Source: Gaiellales bacterium (GTDB lineage: Bacteria; Actinomycetota; Thermoleophilia; Gaiellales; JAICJC01). Taken from it: a stretch of 64,000 nucleotides of DNA. The stretch is taken from the NCBI GenBank assembly GCA_036403155.1, contig DASWRM010000007.1:1-64000 (forward strand). The letters run 5' to 3'. A program made the translations under genes and the position numbers. This document shows positions 8,228 through 16,717 of the stretch, in pieces (positions within the stretch are counted from its first letter, which is position 1; every line of letters begins with the position of its first letter). The notes beneath the pieces are model-generated. The model saw only the letters and a program-made list of their open reading frames with translations, ran no database searches and was not told the DNA's origin.

Positions 8228-9240
8228 GCGCCCCCCTGCGCGTCGGGGTCGTCGGACTCGGCTACTGGGGGCCAAATCTGGCACGCAACTTCTCGCAGCT
8301 GCCGGAGGCCGAGCTGGCCTGGTGCTGCGACGCCGATGAGGCCCGCCGCGACCGTGCGGCCGGCCAGTTTCCGGAAGCCCGTATGACCGCCCGCTTCGAG
8401 GAGCTGCTCGAGGACTCGTCGCTCGACGCCGTTGCGGTCGCGACGCCCGTGCCGACGCACCACCCGCTGGCGAAGGCGGCGATCGGCGCCGGCAAGCACG
8501 TGTTCGTCGAGAAGCCGCTCGCATGGACGGCGGCGGAGGCCCGCGAGCTCGCGGCGCTGGCCGGCGAGAGCGGGCGGACGCTGATGGTCGGCCACCTGCT
8601 CCGCTTCCACCCCGCCGTCGTCAAGCTGCGGGAGCTGATCGACTCCGGCGAGCTCGGCGACGTGCTGTACGTGTACGGCAACCGGCAGAACCTGGGCGTC
8701 ATCCGCGAGGACGAGAACGCGCTCTGGAGCCTCGGGGTGCACGACATCTCGGTGGTGCTCTACCTGCTCGGAGGCCGGCCGGTCGAGGTGTCGGCACGCG
8801 GGGAGTCCTACGTGCGGCCGGGAGTCGAGGACGTGGTCTTCGGGTACGTGAAGCTGGCGACCGGCCAGGTCGGCCACCTCCACCTGTCCTGGCTCGACCC
8901 GCACAAGATGCGGAAGATGACGGTCGTCGGCTCCAAGCGGATGGCCGTGTTCGACGACATGGAGCCCGAGCGGAAGGTCACCGTCTACGACAAGGGGCCG
9001 GTGGAGATTGCGCCGGGCAAGATCTCCACCCACACGGGCGACATCACCATCCCCGCGATCTCGCGCGAGGAGCCGCTGCGGATCGAGTGCCGCGCGTTCG
9101 TTGAGGCGGCGCGCTCGGGAGACCCGTCGCATCCGGCGAACGCCGCGGAGGGCGTCGCCGTCGTCGAGGTGCTTGAGGCGATGCAGCAGTCGCTGGAGCG
9201 CGGCGGCTCGACGGTTGCGCTCGCGGAGGCGCACGCATGA
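8224..9240 (+). CDS. Gfo/Idh/MocA oxidoreductase, WbpB/WlbA-like UDP-sugar 3-dehydrogenase
   Basis: 338 residues. The N-terminal VGVVGLGYWGPNLARNF is a Gfo/Idh/MocA nucleotide-binding fold and HVFVEKPLAW carries the EKP motif with the catalytic-region Lys. Between a UDP-HexNAcA-forming dehydrogenase and a hexapeptide acetyltransferase, the likely reaction is oxidation of C3 of UDP-GlcNAcA to the 3-keto sugar, as for WbpB. GTG start overlapping the previous stop codon. The 3-aminotransferase (WbpE) that would use the ketone is not in the window. Confidence 0.8.
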   Translation: MSAPLRVGVVGLGYWGPNLARNFSQLPEAELAWCCDADEARRDRAAGQFPEARMTARFEELLEDSSLDAVAVATPVPTHHPLAKAAIGAGKHVFVEKPLAWTAAEARELAALAGESGRTLMVGHLLRFHPAVVKLRELIDSGELGDVLYVYGNRQNLGVIREDENALWSLGVHDISVVLYLLGGRPVEVSARGESYVRPGVEDVVFGYVKLATGQVGHLHLSWLDPHKMRKMTVVGSKRMAVFDDMEPERKVTVYDKGPVEIAPGKISTHTGDITIPAISREEPLRIECRAFVEAARSGDPSHPANAAEGVAVVEVLEAMQQSLERGGSTVALAEAHA

Positions 9241-9938
9241 GCTGGACGGCCGGCGATGCGCCCGGGCTGACGCTGGCGCCGGACGCAAGCGTCGGCGCAG
9301 AGGTCACCTTCGGCGCGAACGTCACCGTGCATCCCGGGACGGTGATCGGCGACGGCTGCGCCGTCGGCGACAACGCGGTGCTCGGCAAGCAGCCGACGCT
9401 GTCCTCGCGATCGACCGCCCGGCGGGAGCCGCCGCCGCCGCTGCTGCTCGGCCCAGCGTGCGCCGTCGCTGCCGGAACGGTGCTGGCCGCCGGCTCCACG
9501 TTCGGCGAGGGCTGCGTGGTGGGCGACCTTGCGTCGGTCCGCGAGCGGTGCACCATCGGCGAGCACGTGGTGATCGGCCGCGGGGTCTGCGTGGAGAACG
9601 ACTGCACCATCGGCGCGTACACGAAGATCCAGACCGACGCCTACATCACGGCCCACAGCGAGCTCGAGGAGCACGTCTTCATCGCGCCCTGCGTCGTCAC
9701 CACGAACGACAACTACATGGGCCGAACCGAAAAGCGCCACGCGCTGATCAGGGGCGCGGTCATCCGGCGCGGCGCGCGTGTCGGCGGCGGCGCGGTGCTG
9801 CTGCCCGGAATCGAGATCGGCGAGGAGGCGTTCGTCGGCGCAGGAGCGGTCGTGACCAGGAACGTGGCGCCGCGCACGCTGGTGATCGGGAACCCCGCCC
9901 GGGTGCTCCGGCCGGTGCCTGACGAGGAGCTGCTCTAG
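9237..9938 (+). CDS. left-handed beta-helix acetyltransferase, WbpD/WlbB-like
   Basis: 233 residues built almost wholly from hexapeptide repeats (VGAEVTFGANVTV, IGDGCAVGDNAVLG, IGEHVVIGRGVCVENDCTIG, VGGGAVLLPGIEIGEEAFVGAGAVVT), which form the trimeric left-handed beta-helix. The mid-protein loop TTNDNYMGRTEKRH is typical of the sugar 3-N-acetyltransferases WbpD/WlbB, which acetylate a UDP-3-amino-uronate. ATG start overlapping the previous stop. Its stop TAG lies in a palindromic CTAG that also provides the stop of the convergent SpoIID-like gene. Confidence 0.85.
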   Translation: MSWTAGDAPGLTLAPDASVGAEVTFGANVTVHPGTVIGDGCAVGDNAVLGKQPTLSSRSTARREPPPPLLLGPACAVAAGTVLAAGSTFGEGCVVGDLASVRERCTIGEHVVIGRGVCVENDCTIGAYTKIQTDAYITAHSELEEHVFIAPCVVTTNDNYMGRTEKRHALIRGAVIRRGARVGGGAVLLPGIEIGEEAFVGAGAVVTRNVAPRTLVIGNPARVLRPVPDEELL

Positions 9939-11590
9939 ACGACCAGGGTCGTCGACGTCCCGGCGCTGTGGTCGGCGTCGCGCGCGAAGTGCACACGCCA
10001 GCTGCCCGAGGTGACCGGCGTGGAGAAGTGGTAGCTGCCGTCACCGGCGACGGTGGCCGAGTCGGCATCGACCCACCCGCCGGGCGTGTCGCGCTGCAGC
10101 GTCACGGTCGCGCCCTGCAGCTTCGGGAGCATCGTGCCGTGGAAGCCATGGCGGCGTGCGAGCGTGAGCACCGGGTGGACGTGAACATGCACCGACACCG
10201 CGAACGCGCCGCTCCGGCTGAGGCGATAGCCGGCGTCCTCCATCGGGCTGCGCGCCAGCGTGAACGTGCCGTCACTGTCGAGGCTGACTCCGGCAGTCAC
10301 CCGCGTCCAGGTCGCGTCCGACCCCTTACGCACCTCGAGTGTGAACGCGGAGGGCCGGGGCCAGAGCCGCCCGCGCAGCTGGAACTGCCGGCCGGCATCC
10401 GCGTCGCCGGGCGCGTGCAGCGAGACCTGAAGGATGCGGAAGTAGGTGGACCGCAGGTGCAGCCGCGAAAAGACGTCGCTCGCCGTCAGCGTCGAATCTC
10501 CGCCGCCATGGTGCACGACGACCGAGAGCACCCGATGCGACGGCCCGTCGATGGTCTGGTCGACCGAGCCGACCGAGCCCGACAGTCCCAGCGCGGACGC
10601 GAGACTCGACGGCCGGTACCCCACCGGCGCCCACGAGTGGTTCGGGTTGAGGCCGTTGGCACCGTCGTACCGGTCACGCACCGGCACCAGGTACGGCTGG
10701 TCGGGGCTTCCCCAGGACGCCGACAGGGATGAGGTCTGCCCGCCGGAGCTGGACGAGAAGAACGTCGTCGCAACGCTTCCCCCGTACTTGACGACCTGGC
10801 GCTTGGTTGCCGCGACCGCCGCGTCCGAGGCCGCGGCCTGCTGCTCGACCGGGCAGTACATCTGGCTGCGCGTATCCGGGTAGGCGTCGAACTCGCCGCC
10901 GCCGGCCGTCGCCGCGGCGTAGGAGCGGGCCGCGACCGCCTGGGTCTGCACGGCCTCGGGCAGCCAGCTCGCGGGCACCTCACAGGGGACGACGCCTCGC
11001 AGGTACCGCTCCATCGGCACGATGTCGACCAGGTCGAGCGCTCCGCCGGAAGGCAGGATGCGGAAATCGCCCCACCAGTGGTCGTCGGTGTAGCCGTTCA
11101 GCGCACGATCGCGGAGCTGAAGCTGGCCGCTTCCGGGCGTGATGTGCAGCGAGCCCACGATTCCCTTCCAGACATACGCGCCGGCATCGTGGCTGTAGAG
11201 GCGGAGCTTGCCCGGCGTCGTGCCGCGGTCGACGCGGTAGAGGCCGGACGACAGCGTCTTGCTGCCCCCGGCTTCGTCACGGCCGGTGGCGGGCGATGGC
11301 AGTCCCAGGTGGATCGAGCTGCGGCCGTCGACCAGCAGCACGCGCTCCTTCGTGCCCGTGGGCAGCAGACCGATGGTCGTGCCCGTGTAGTAGTGCAGGA
11401 GGATGCGCTCGTGATCCCAGCCGTGCTGCGCGTAGCCGAGCGCCCCGTACTGCGACATGCCGATGCCGTGGCCCCATCCGTGGCCGGTCAGCGTGAACCG
11501 CGTCGCCGCCCCGGCCGGACCGGCGGCCGCTCCCAGCACGAGGCAGACGGCCAGCGCCAGTGAAAGACGGCGAATCATTGGGTTCAGCAT
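9935..11590 (-). CDS. SpoIID/LytB domain protein with C-terminal Ig-like repeats
   Basis: 551 residues. The signal peptide is residues about 5-32. The SpoIID/LytB domain follows, with FTLTGHGWGHGIGMSQYGALGYA, MERYLRGVVPCEVPASW, QAVAARSYA and SSGGQT as landmarks. Beyond residue about 330 are two beta-rich segments resembling bacterial Ig-like domains, with DADSATVAGDGSYHF near the end. SpoIID proteins are peptidoglycan lytic transglycosylases in spore formers; this domain form also occurs in non-sporulating actinobacteria, where the role is presumably wall remodelling. The start is ATG 11590 (GAGGCAGG upstream) rather than ATG 11578. It is divergent from lepB. Confidence 0.85.
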   Translation of the reverse strand: MLNPMIRRLSLALAVCLVLGAAAGPAGAATRFTLTGHGWGHGIGMSQYGALGYAQHGWDHERILLHYYTGTTIGLLPTGTKERVLLVDGRSSIHLGLPSPATGRDEAGGSKTLSSGLYRVDRGTTPGKLRLYSHDAGAYVWKGIVGSLHITPGSGQLQLRDRALNGYTDDHWWGDFRILPSGGALDLVDIVPMERYLRGVVPCEVPASWLPEAVQTQAVAARSYAAATAGGGEFDAYPDTRSQMYCPVEQQAAASDAAVAATKRQVVKYGGSVATTFFSSSSGGQTSSLSASWGSPDQPYLVPVRDRYDGANGLNPNHSWAPVGYRPSSLASALGLSGSVGSVDQTIDGPSHRVLSVVVHHGGGDSTLTASDVFSRLHLRSTYFRILQVSLHAPGDADAGRQFQLRGRLWPRPSAFTLEVRKGSDATWTRVTAGVSLDSDGTFTLARSPMEDAGYRLSRSGAFAVSVHVHVHPVLTLARRHGFHGTMLPKLQGATVTLQRDTPGGWVDADSATVAGDGSYHFSTPVTSGSWRVHFARDADHSAGTSTTLVV

Positions 11591-11674
11591 CGGCACCTGC
11601 CTCGTCTCCCTCAACCCGACGGCGGGGGACACGAGTGTTCTAGCACCACTACAGCGCCGGCACCGTGTCACCGA

Positions 11675-11680
11675 TAACCT
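11675..11680 (+). promoter_or_regulatory. -10 element for lepB
   Basis: TAACCT ends ten bases before ATG 11691; very short leader without a Shine-Dalgarno sequence. Confidence 0.4.
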
Positions 11681-11690
11681 GCCGAAGCCG

Positions 11691-12299
11691 ATGAACCCGA
11701 TCGCCATGCTCCCCGCTCCGCTCCGCGCCGCCGTCGAGATCGTGCTCACGCTCGCCATCGCGGCGGGCATCGCCTACCTGGCGCAGGCGTACGTCGTCAA
11801 GCCCTACCGCGTCCCCACCGGCAGCATGATCCCGACGCTGAAGCCCGGCGACCGCGTGATCGCCGACCGCATCAGCCTCGACTTCAGCGACCCCAGCCGC
11901 GGCGAGATCGTGGTCTTCCACCCCCCGGTCTGCTCGGGGGCGAACAACGTCAGCGGCGCCTGCACGACCCCGAACCTGTCGCTGCGAACGGGGGCGTCGA
12001 CGGTCACGTTCATCAAGCGCGTGATCGGGCTCCCGGGCGAGACGATCTGGGCCAAGAACAACCACGTGTGGGTGCAGGACCGCGGCGGCCAGCCGGTGCG
12101 TCTCAACGAGCCGTACCTCCACGGAGGCGTGACGCCACGGTTCCCGAAGACGGTGATTCCCTCCCGCTGCTACTTCATGATGGGCGACAACCGGCAGTCG
12201 TCCGACGACTCGCGCACCTGGGGCTGCGAGCCGCGCGGGGACATCCTGGGCGTCGCCCGCGTGCGATACTGGCCGCTCGGCCGGCTCGGACTGCTCTGA
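11691..12299 (+). CDS. lepB: signal peptidase I
   Basis: 202 residues. One N-terminal transmembrane helix (about 12-32) is followed by the catalytic box PTGSMIPTLKPGDRVI (nucleophile Ser45), then FIKRVIGLPGE with the general-base Lys109, then YFMMGDNRQSSDDSR (box E). It removes signal peptides from secreted preproteins on the outer face of the membrane. The ATG at 11691 gives a normal short cytoplasmic N-terminus and follows a -10 element. A Cys-containing insert (about residues 80-92) sits between boxes C and D. The next gene is 74 bases away under a separate promoter. Confidence 0.93.
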   Translation: MNPIAMLPAPLRAAVEIVLTLAIAAGIAYLAQAYVVKPYRVPTGSMIPTLKPGDRVIADRISLDFSDPSRGEIVVFHPPVCSGANNVSGACTTPNLSLRTGASTVTFIKRVIGLPGETIWAKNNHVWVQDRGGQPVRLNEPYLHGGVTPRFPKTVIPSRCYFMMGDNRQSSDDSRTWGCEPRGDILGVARVRYWPLGRLGLL

Positions 12300-12338
12300 G
12301 CGGCGCCGGTGCCGCCGCATCCGCAGCCGGCGCGCCGG

Positions 12339-12344
12339 TAGACT
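12339..12344 (+). promoter_or_regulatory. -10 element of the CoA-lyase operon
   Basis: TAGACT lies about 30 bases before GTG 12374, and its last T is the first base of a perfect 14-base palindrome. A GGGGAG Shine-Dalgarno sequence lies at 12361-12366. Confidence 0.5.
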
Positions 12345-12357
12345 GACTGCGCAGTCA
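12344..12357. promoter_or_regulatory. perfect 14-bp palindrome, probable repressor operator
   Basis: TGACTGCGCAGTCA reads the same on both strands and covers the expected transcription start of the mcl-acd-maoC operon. Position and symmetry fit a TetR-family operator, a common control for acyl-CoA genes. No TetR gene is seen in the window, so the regulator is unknown. Confidence 0.55.
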
Positions 12358-12373
12358 AACGGGGAGTTCGGTC

Positions 12374-13297
12374 GTGCGGTTGCGACGTTCGTGCCTGGCG
12401 GTGCCGGGCTCATCGCCGAAGATGCTCGCGAAGGCGGCGGTGCTCGCCGCCGACCAGGTGTTCCTCGACCTCGAGGACGCCGTCTCGCCGCTCGAGAAGG
12501 TCGACGCCCGGGCCAACGTCGTCGATGCGCTGAACCGCAACGACTACTCGGGCAAGACGCGCGTCGTGCGGATCAACGGCGTGACGACGGAATGGTGCCT
12601 GGGCGACCTGCTCGCCGTCGTCGGGGGGGCCGGCCGCAACCTCGACTGCGTGATGGTGCCGAAGGTCGAGGATGCCGGGCAGCTGCACTTCGTCGACCAC
12701 GTGCTCACGCAGCTCGAGACGGAGCACCGCATCGAGCACCGAATCGGCATCGAGGCCCAGATCGAGAATGGGCGCGGCGCCATGAACATCCGCGAGATCG
12801 CACAGGCCACGCCGCGCCTGGAGACCTTCATCTTCGGCCCCGGCGACTACGCGGCGAACATGGGCGTCGGGTCGCTGGTGATCGGGTCGATCGACCCGGA
12901 CTACCCCGGCGACCAGTGGCACTTCATCCTGTCGCTGATCGTGACCGCCGCCCGCGCCTACGGCGTGCAGGCGATCGACGGCCCCTACACGGACATCAAG
13001 AACGTCGATGAGTACCGCCGGCTGTGCATGCGCGCGAAGATGGTCGGCTACGACGGCAAGTGGGTGCTGCACCCGGACCAGGTCGGTATCGCGAACGAGG
13101 TGTTCGCCCCCAGCCAGGAGGAGTTCGACCGCGCCCGGCGGCTGCTCGCGGCATACGAGCACGCGACCACCGTCGAGCGGCGCGGGGCCGTCATGCACGA
13201 GGGCCAGATGATCGACGAGGCGTCGCGGAAGATCGCCGAGGCCGTCGTGGCGCGGGGCGTCGCGGCCGGCATGACCGCCGAGGGGGTGCCGGCATGA
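12374..13297 (+). CDS. mcl: HpcH/HpaI aldolase family CoA lyase, L-malyl-CoA/beta-methylmalyl-CoA lyase type
   Basis: 307 residues, GTG start with GGGGAG upstream. The N-terminus LRRSCLAVPGSSPKMLAKA, DQVFLDLEDAVSP (metal-binding Glu/Asp), VRINGVTTEW, PKVEDAGQL, IEAQIENGRGAMNI and GKWVLHPDQ are the CitE-like landmarks. EHRIGIEAQIENG and IFGPGDYAANMG resemble the L-malyl-CoA/beta-methylmalyl-CoA lyase group rather than citrate-lyase beta subunits. It would cleave beta-methylmalyl-CoA to glyoxylate and propionyl-CoA, closing the ethylmalonyl-CoA pathway. It leads an operon with an acyl-CoA dehydrogenase and a MaoC hydratase, joined by 4-base overlaps. A generic CitE-like lyase remains possible. 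Confidence 0.8.
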   Translation: MRLRRSCLAVPGSSPKMLAKAAVLAADQVFLDLEDAVSPLEKVDARANVVDALNRNDYSGKTRVVRINGVTTEWCLGDLLAVVGGAGRNLDCVMVPKVEDAGQLHFVDHVLTQLETEHRIEHRIGIEAQIENGRGAMNIREIAQATPRLETFIFGPGDYAANMGVGSLVIGSIDPDYPGDQWHFILSLIVTAARAYGVQAIDGPYTDIKNVDEYRRLCMRAKMVGYDGKWVLHPDQVGIANEVFAPSQEEFDRARRLLAAYEHATTVERRGAVMHEGQMIDEASRKIAEAVVARGVAAGMTAEGVPA

Positions 13298-14475
13298 GCG
13301 CAGCGCTGGAGGGGCTGGACGAGGAGCAGCGGGAGGTCGTCGCGCTCGTCCGCCAGTTCACCGACGAGCAGATCATCCCGGTTGCGTCGCGCCTCGAGCA
13401 CGACGACGAGTTCCCCGACGAGATCGTCGCGGGCCTCAAGGAGCTGGGGCTGTTCGGGTTCACGATCCCGGAGGAATACGGCGGGCTGGGCCTCGATCTG
13501 ACGACGTACGCGCTGTCGGTCAGCGAGCTGGCGCGTGGATGGATGAGCGTCTCCGGCATCATCAACACGCACTTCATCGTTGCGAACATGATCATGCGCG
13601 ACGGCACGGACGAGCAGAAGCAGCGGTTCCTGCCGCGGATGGCGACCGGCGAGGTCCGGTGCGCCTTCTCGATGACCGAGCCGGAGTGCGGGTCGGACGT
13701 GCAGGCGATCCGCACGCGTGCCGTGCGCGACGGCGACGACTACGTCGTCAGCGGCCAGAAGATGTGGGTGACGAACGGTCTGCGGTCGGGCCTCGTTGCG
13801 CTGCTGGTCAAGACCGACCCGGACGCGACCCCGGCGCACCGCGGGATGAGCTGCCTGCTGGTCGAAAAGACGCCGGGCGAGCAGCGCGAGGGCGGGCTCA
13901 CCATCCCGCCGCAGCTCGAGAAGCTGGGTTACAAGGGCGTGGAGACGACGGAGCTGGTGTTCCAGGATCACCGCGTGCCGGCCGCGAACCTGCTCGGCGA
14001 GGCGGAGGGTCAGGGGTTCCAGCAGATGATGTCGGGAGTCGAGGTGGGGCGCGTCAACGTCGCCGCCCGCGGCGTCGGCGTCGCGCAGCGGGCGTTCGAG
14101 CTCGCGATCCGCTACGCCCAGGAGCGGGAGGCGTTCGGAAAGCCGATCGCAAAGCACCAGGGCATCCAGTTCAAGCTGGCCGAGATGGCGACCAAGATCG
14201 AGGCGGCTCGGCTGCTGATGCTGTCCGCGGCACGGAAGAAGGACGCGGGCGAGCGCTCGGACGTCGAGGCCGGCATGGCGAAGCTCTACGCATCGGAGAT
14301 CTGCCACGAGGTGGTCGAGGACAGCTTCCGCATCCACGGCGGCTACGGCTACTCGAAGGAGTACGAGATCGAGCGGCTCTACCGCGACGCGCCGATGCTC
14401 CTGATCGGCGAGGGGACGAGCGAGATCCAGAAGCTGATCGTGGCGCGCGGCCTGCTGGCGAGGCATCCGCTGTGA
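13294..14475 (+). CDS. acyl-CoA dehydrogenase, candidate (2S)-methylsuccinyl-CoA dehydrogenase
   Basis: 393 residues with all three acyl-CoA dehydrogenase domains. Landmarks are FGFTIPEEYGGLGLD, CAFSMTEPECGSDVQAI (FAD and substrate contacts), VSGQKMWVTNG, ARGVGVAQRAFELAIRYAQEREAFGKPIAKHQ and the C-terminal IGEGTSEIQK, whose Glu is the usual catalytic base. FAD is the cofactor and electrons go to an electron-transfer flavoprotein. Between a malyl-CoA-lyase-like and a mesaconyl-CoA-hydratase-like gene, the best guess is oxidation of methylsuccinyl-CoA to mesaconyl-CoA. That substrate is inferred from context only; the sequence would also fit a general short-chain enzyme. Confidence 0.82.
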   Translation: MSAALEGLDEEQREVVALVRQFTDEQIIPVASRLEHDDEFPDEIVAGLKELGLFGFTIPEEYGGLGLDLTTYALSVSELARGWMSVSGIINTHFIVANMIMRDGTDEQKQRFLPRMATGEVRCAFSMTEPECGSDVQAIRTRAVRDGDDYVVSGQKMWVTNGLRSGLVALLVKTDPDATPAHRGMSCLLVEKTPGEQREGGLTIPPQLEKLGYKGVETTELVFQDHRVPAANLLGEAEGQGFQQMMSGVEVGRVNVAARGVGVAQRAFELAIRYAQEREAFGKPIAKHQGIQFKLAEMATKIEAARLLMLSAARKKDAGERSDVEAGMAKLYASEICHEVVEDSFRIHGGYGYSKEYEIERLYRDAPMLLIGEGTSEIQKLIVARGLLARHPL

Positions 14476-14957
14476 GCGGCCGCGAGATCGACGCCCGCGA
14501 GACCCGGTTTGGCCGATACCTCGAGGACTTCGAGGTCGGCGACGTCTACAAGCACTGGCCGGGCAAGACCATCACCGAGGCCGACGACCACCTGTTCTGC
14601 CTGATCACGATGAACCACCACCCGCTGCACATCGATGCCCACTACGCCGAGACCGAGACCCAGTTCGGCCGCAACGTGGTGGTCGGGAACCTCGTCTACT
14701 CCCTGGTGCTGGGCATGAGCGTGCCGGATGTGTCGGGGAAGGCGATCGCAAACCTCGAGATCGAGTCGCTCAGGCACGCGAAGCCCACGTTCCACGGCGA
14801 CACCATCTATGCCCAGACGACAGTGCTCGACAAGGCCGAGTCGAAGAGCAAGCCCGACCGCGGCGTTGTCACAGTGGAAACGATCGGGACGAACCAGCGC
14901 GGTGAGGTGGTCTGCGAGTTCCGGCGCAAGGTGCTCGTGCCCCGCCGGCCCGCCTGA
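14472..14957 (+). CDS. MaoC-like hot-dog hydratase, candidate mesaconyl-CoA hydratase
   Basis: 161 residues, one hot-dog domain. The helix LITMNHHPLHIDAHYAETETQFGRNVVVGN matches the R-hydratase motif but has Asn where the common motif has Asp before Asn-Pro-x-His, a pattern I associate with mesaconyl-CoA hydratases; this is from memory. Characterised proteobacterial mesaconyl-CoA hydratases are about twice as long with two hot-dog domains, so this would be the short actinobacterial form. The GTG start overlaps the acyl-CoA dehydrogenase stop codon (GTGA), making it the last gene of the operon. Confidence 0.75.
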   Translation: MSGREIDARETRFGRYLEDFEVGDVYKHWPGKTITEADDHLFCLITMNHHPLHIDAHYAETETQFGRNVVVGNLVYSLVLGMSVPDVSGKAIANLEIESLRHAKPTFHGDTIYAQTTVLDKAESKSKPDRGVVTVETIGTNQRGEVVCEFRRKVLVPRRPA

Positions 14958-14988
14958 GCCGCGAAGCGCGGCCGTCCATCGCGGGGGC

Positions 14989-14994
14989 TAGACT
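14989..14994 (+). promoter_or_regulatory. -10 element for the AIM24 gene
   Basis: TAGACT lies 43 bases before ATG 15038; CTGGAG at about 15026-15031 is the likely Shine-Dalgarno sequence. Confidence 0.4.
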
Positions 14995-15037
14995 CGCGGG
15001 CCGGCGGACCCCGCCGATCCCACGAACTGGAGCCGAC

Positions 15038-15826
15038 ATGTCCGAGCCCGTCGCCGTTCACGCAGACCCCGTCAAGTCGGACTACCGGGGCGGCCAGTAC
15101 GCCGTCGAGGGCACCCTCGTGCCGCAGGTCGTCTTCCACCTGAACGGCTCGGAGGCCGTGTTCTTCGAGCACCACACGCTGCTCTGGAAGGACGCCGAGA
15201 CCGAGATCACCCTGAAGAAGCTGCCGGGCGGGCTCAAGCGCAAGATCGCCGGCCTCGACTTCTTCATGACGCGCGCCCACGGACCGGGGCGGATCGCCTT
15301 CTCTCACGACTCGCCGGGCAAGGTCGTGACCATGCCCGTCCAGCCGGGGCACGAGCTGCACGTGCGCGAGCACATGTTCCTGGCCGCGACGGACAACCTC
15401 GAGTACACGTTCGAGCGGGTGAAGGGTGTGCGCAACATGCTGTTCGGCGGCAGCGGCCTGTTCGTCGACAAGTTCACGAGCAGCGGCGGCGAGGCACTCG
15501 TCTGGCTCCACGGATCCGGCGACCTGTTCGAGATCGTGCTTGGCGCTGGAGAGCAGCTCGACGTCGAGGCGGGAGCCTGGCTCTACAAGGATTCGACGGT
15601 GCGCATGGAGGCGATCACGATGGGCCTCAAGACCGGCCTGATGGGGGGCGGCGGCAAGCTGACCTGGAACCGTTTCACAGGCCCGGGCCGGCTCTGCCTC
15701 CAGACCATGTTCCTGATGCCGATCGCAGCGGCGGAGGGCGCCGGCGGCAACATCGTGCAGGGCGCCGAGGTGGGCGGCGGGCTGGCTGCGGGCGCCAAGA
15801 TCATGGGCGGCCTTCTGCGCGGCTGA
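15038..15826 (+). CDS. AIM24 family protein (TIGR00266-like)
   Basis: 262 residues. The N-terminal third carries LNGSEAVFFEHHTLLWKD, followed by GPGRIAFSHDSPGKVV, GLFVDKFTSSGG, LDVEAGAWLYKDSTV, TGLMGGGGKLTWNRFTGPG and a Gly-rich C-terminus, all typical of the AIM24 beta-sandwich family. Bacterial members are widespread and of unknown function; the yeast member is needed for mitochondrial inner-membrane organisation. No signal peptide is seen. The ABC exporter genes follow in the same direction after 24 bases under their own -10. Confidence 0.8.
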   Translation: MSEPVAVHADPVKSDYRGGQYAVEGTLVPQVVFHLNGSEAVFFEHHTLLWKDAETEITLKKLPGGLKRKIAGLDFFMTRAHGPGRIAFSHDSPGKVVTMPVQPGHELHVREHMFLAATDNLEYTFERVKGVRNMLFGGSGLFVDKFTSSGGEALVWLHGSGDLFEIVLGAGEQLDVEAGAWLYKDSTVRMEAITMGLKTGLMGGGGKLTWNRFTGPGRLCLQTMFLMPIAAAEGAGGNIVQGAEVGGGLAAGAKIMGGLLRG

Positions 15827-15833
15827 CCGACAC

Positions 15834-15839
15834 TATGAT
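15834..15839 (+). promoter_or_regulatory. -10 element for the ABC exporter operon
   Basis: TATGAT ends eleven bases before ATG 15851; there is no Shine-Dalgarno sequence in the gap. Confidence 0.45.
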
Positions 15840-15850
15840 CCCGCCCCGGC

Positions 15851-16717
15851 ATGGACGCCATCCGGGTAGACGGGCTGACCAAGCGCTACGGCGATCACGT
15901 GGCCGTGGATGGCATCGGCTTTACGGTCGAGCAGGGCGAGGCGTTCGGAATCCTGGGGCCGAACGGTGCCGGGAAGACGACCACGCTGGAGATGATCGAG
16001 GGCCTTCGCCGGCCCGACGGAGGCACCGTCGAGGTGCTCGGTGAGGCGGTCTGGCCGGACCCGCGCAGGATCCAGGGCCGCATCGGAGTCCAGCTGCAGT
16101 CCACGACGCTGTTTGACCGGCTGACCGCGCGCGAGCTGCTCGAGCTGTTCGCCCGGTTCTACGACCGGCCGGACGGCCCCGAGCGCGCGCGCGAATCCCT
16201 GGCGCTGGTCGGGCTGGAGGCGAAGTCGGACGCCTATGCGGAGGACATGTCCGGCGGCCAGCAGCAGCGCCTGGCGATCGCCCTTGCGCTGGTGCACGAC
16301 CCCGAGGTCGTCTTCCTCGACGAGCCGACCACGGGACTCGACCCGCAGGCCCGGCGCAACCTGTGGGACGTGATCCGCGCGATCAACCAGGACGCGGGCA
16401 AGACGGTCGTGCTGACGACGCACTACCTCGAGGAGGCGGAGGAGCTCTGCCACCGCGTGGCGATCATGGACGCCGCCCGCGTGATCGCACTGGACACCCC
16501 GGCCGGGCTGGTGGCCCGCCTCGGCGCGGACGTCCGCGTCGCCTACGTGGAGGACGGCGAGGAGCACGTGACGTACGTTCCCGACGCCCAGCCCGCCGTG
16601 CTGCAGCTGCTGGACGCCGCACGGCAGTCCGGTTCGCGGATCGAGGGACTCTCCGTTCGCGGGCCGCGCCTCGAGGACGTCTTCCTGCGGTTGACGGGCA
16701 GGGCGTTCCGCGAATGA
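15851..16717 (+). CDS. ABC transporter ATP-binding protein, ABC-2/DrrA type
   Basis: 288 residues. Walker A is GPNGAGKTT (near residue 38), the Q-loop is VQLQST, the signature is MSGGQQQRL, Walker B is VVFLDEPTTGLDP and the switch His is in LTTHYLEEAE. The C-terminal 80 residues carry the DrrA/CcmA-like regulatory extension. It energises export through the permease encoded next, whose ATG overlaps this stop codon. Substrates of this class range from drugs to lipids and polysaccharides; nothing here identifies which. Confidence 0.9.
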   Translation: MDAIRVDGLTKRYGDHVAVDGIGFTVEQGEAFGILGPNGAGKTTTLEMIEGLRRPDGGTVEVLGEAVWPDPRRIQGRIGVQLQSTTLFDRLTARELLELFARFYDRPDGPERARESLALVGLEAKSDAYAEDMSGGQQQRLAIALALVHDPEVVFLDEPTTGLDPQARRNLWDVIRAINQDAGKTVVLTTHYLEEAEELCHRVAIMDAARVIALDTPAGLVARLGADVRVAYVEDGEEHVTYVPDAQPAVLQLLDAARQSGSRIEGLSVRGPRLEDVFLRLTGRAFRE

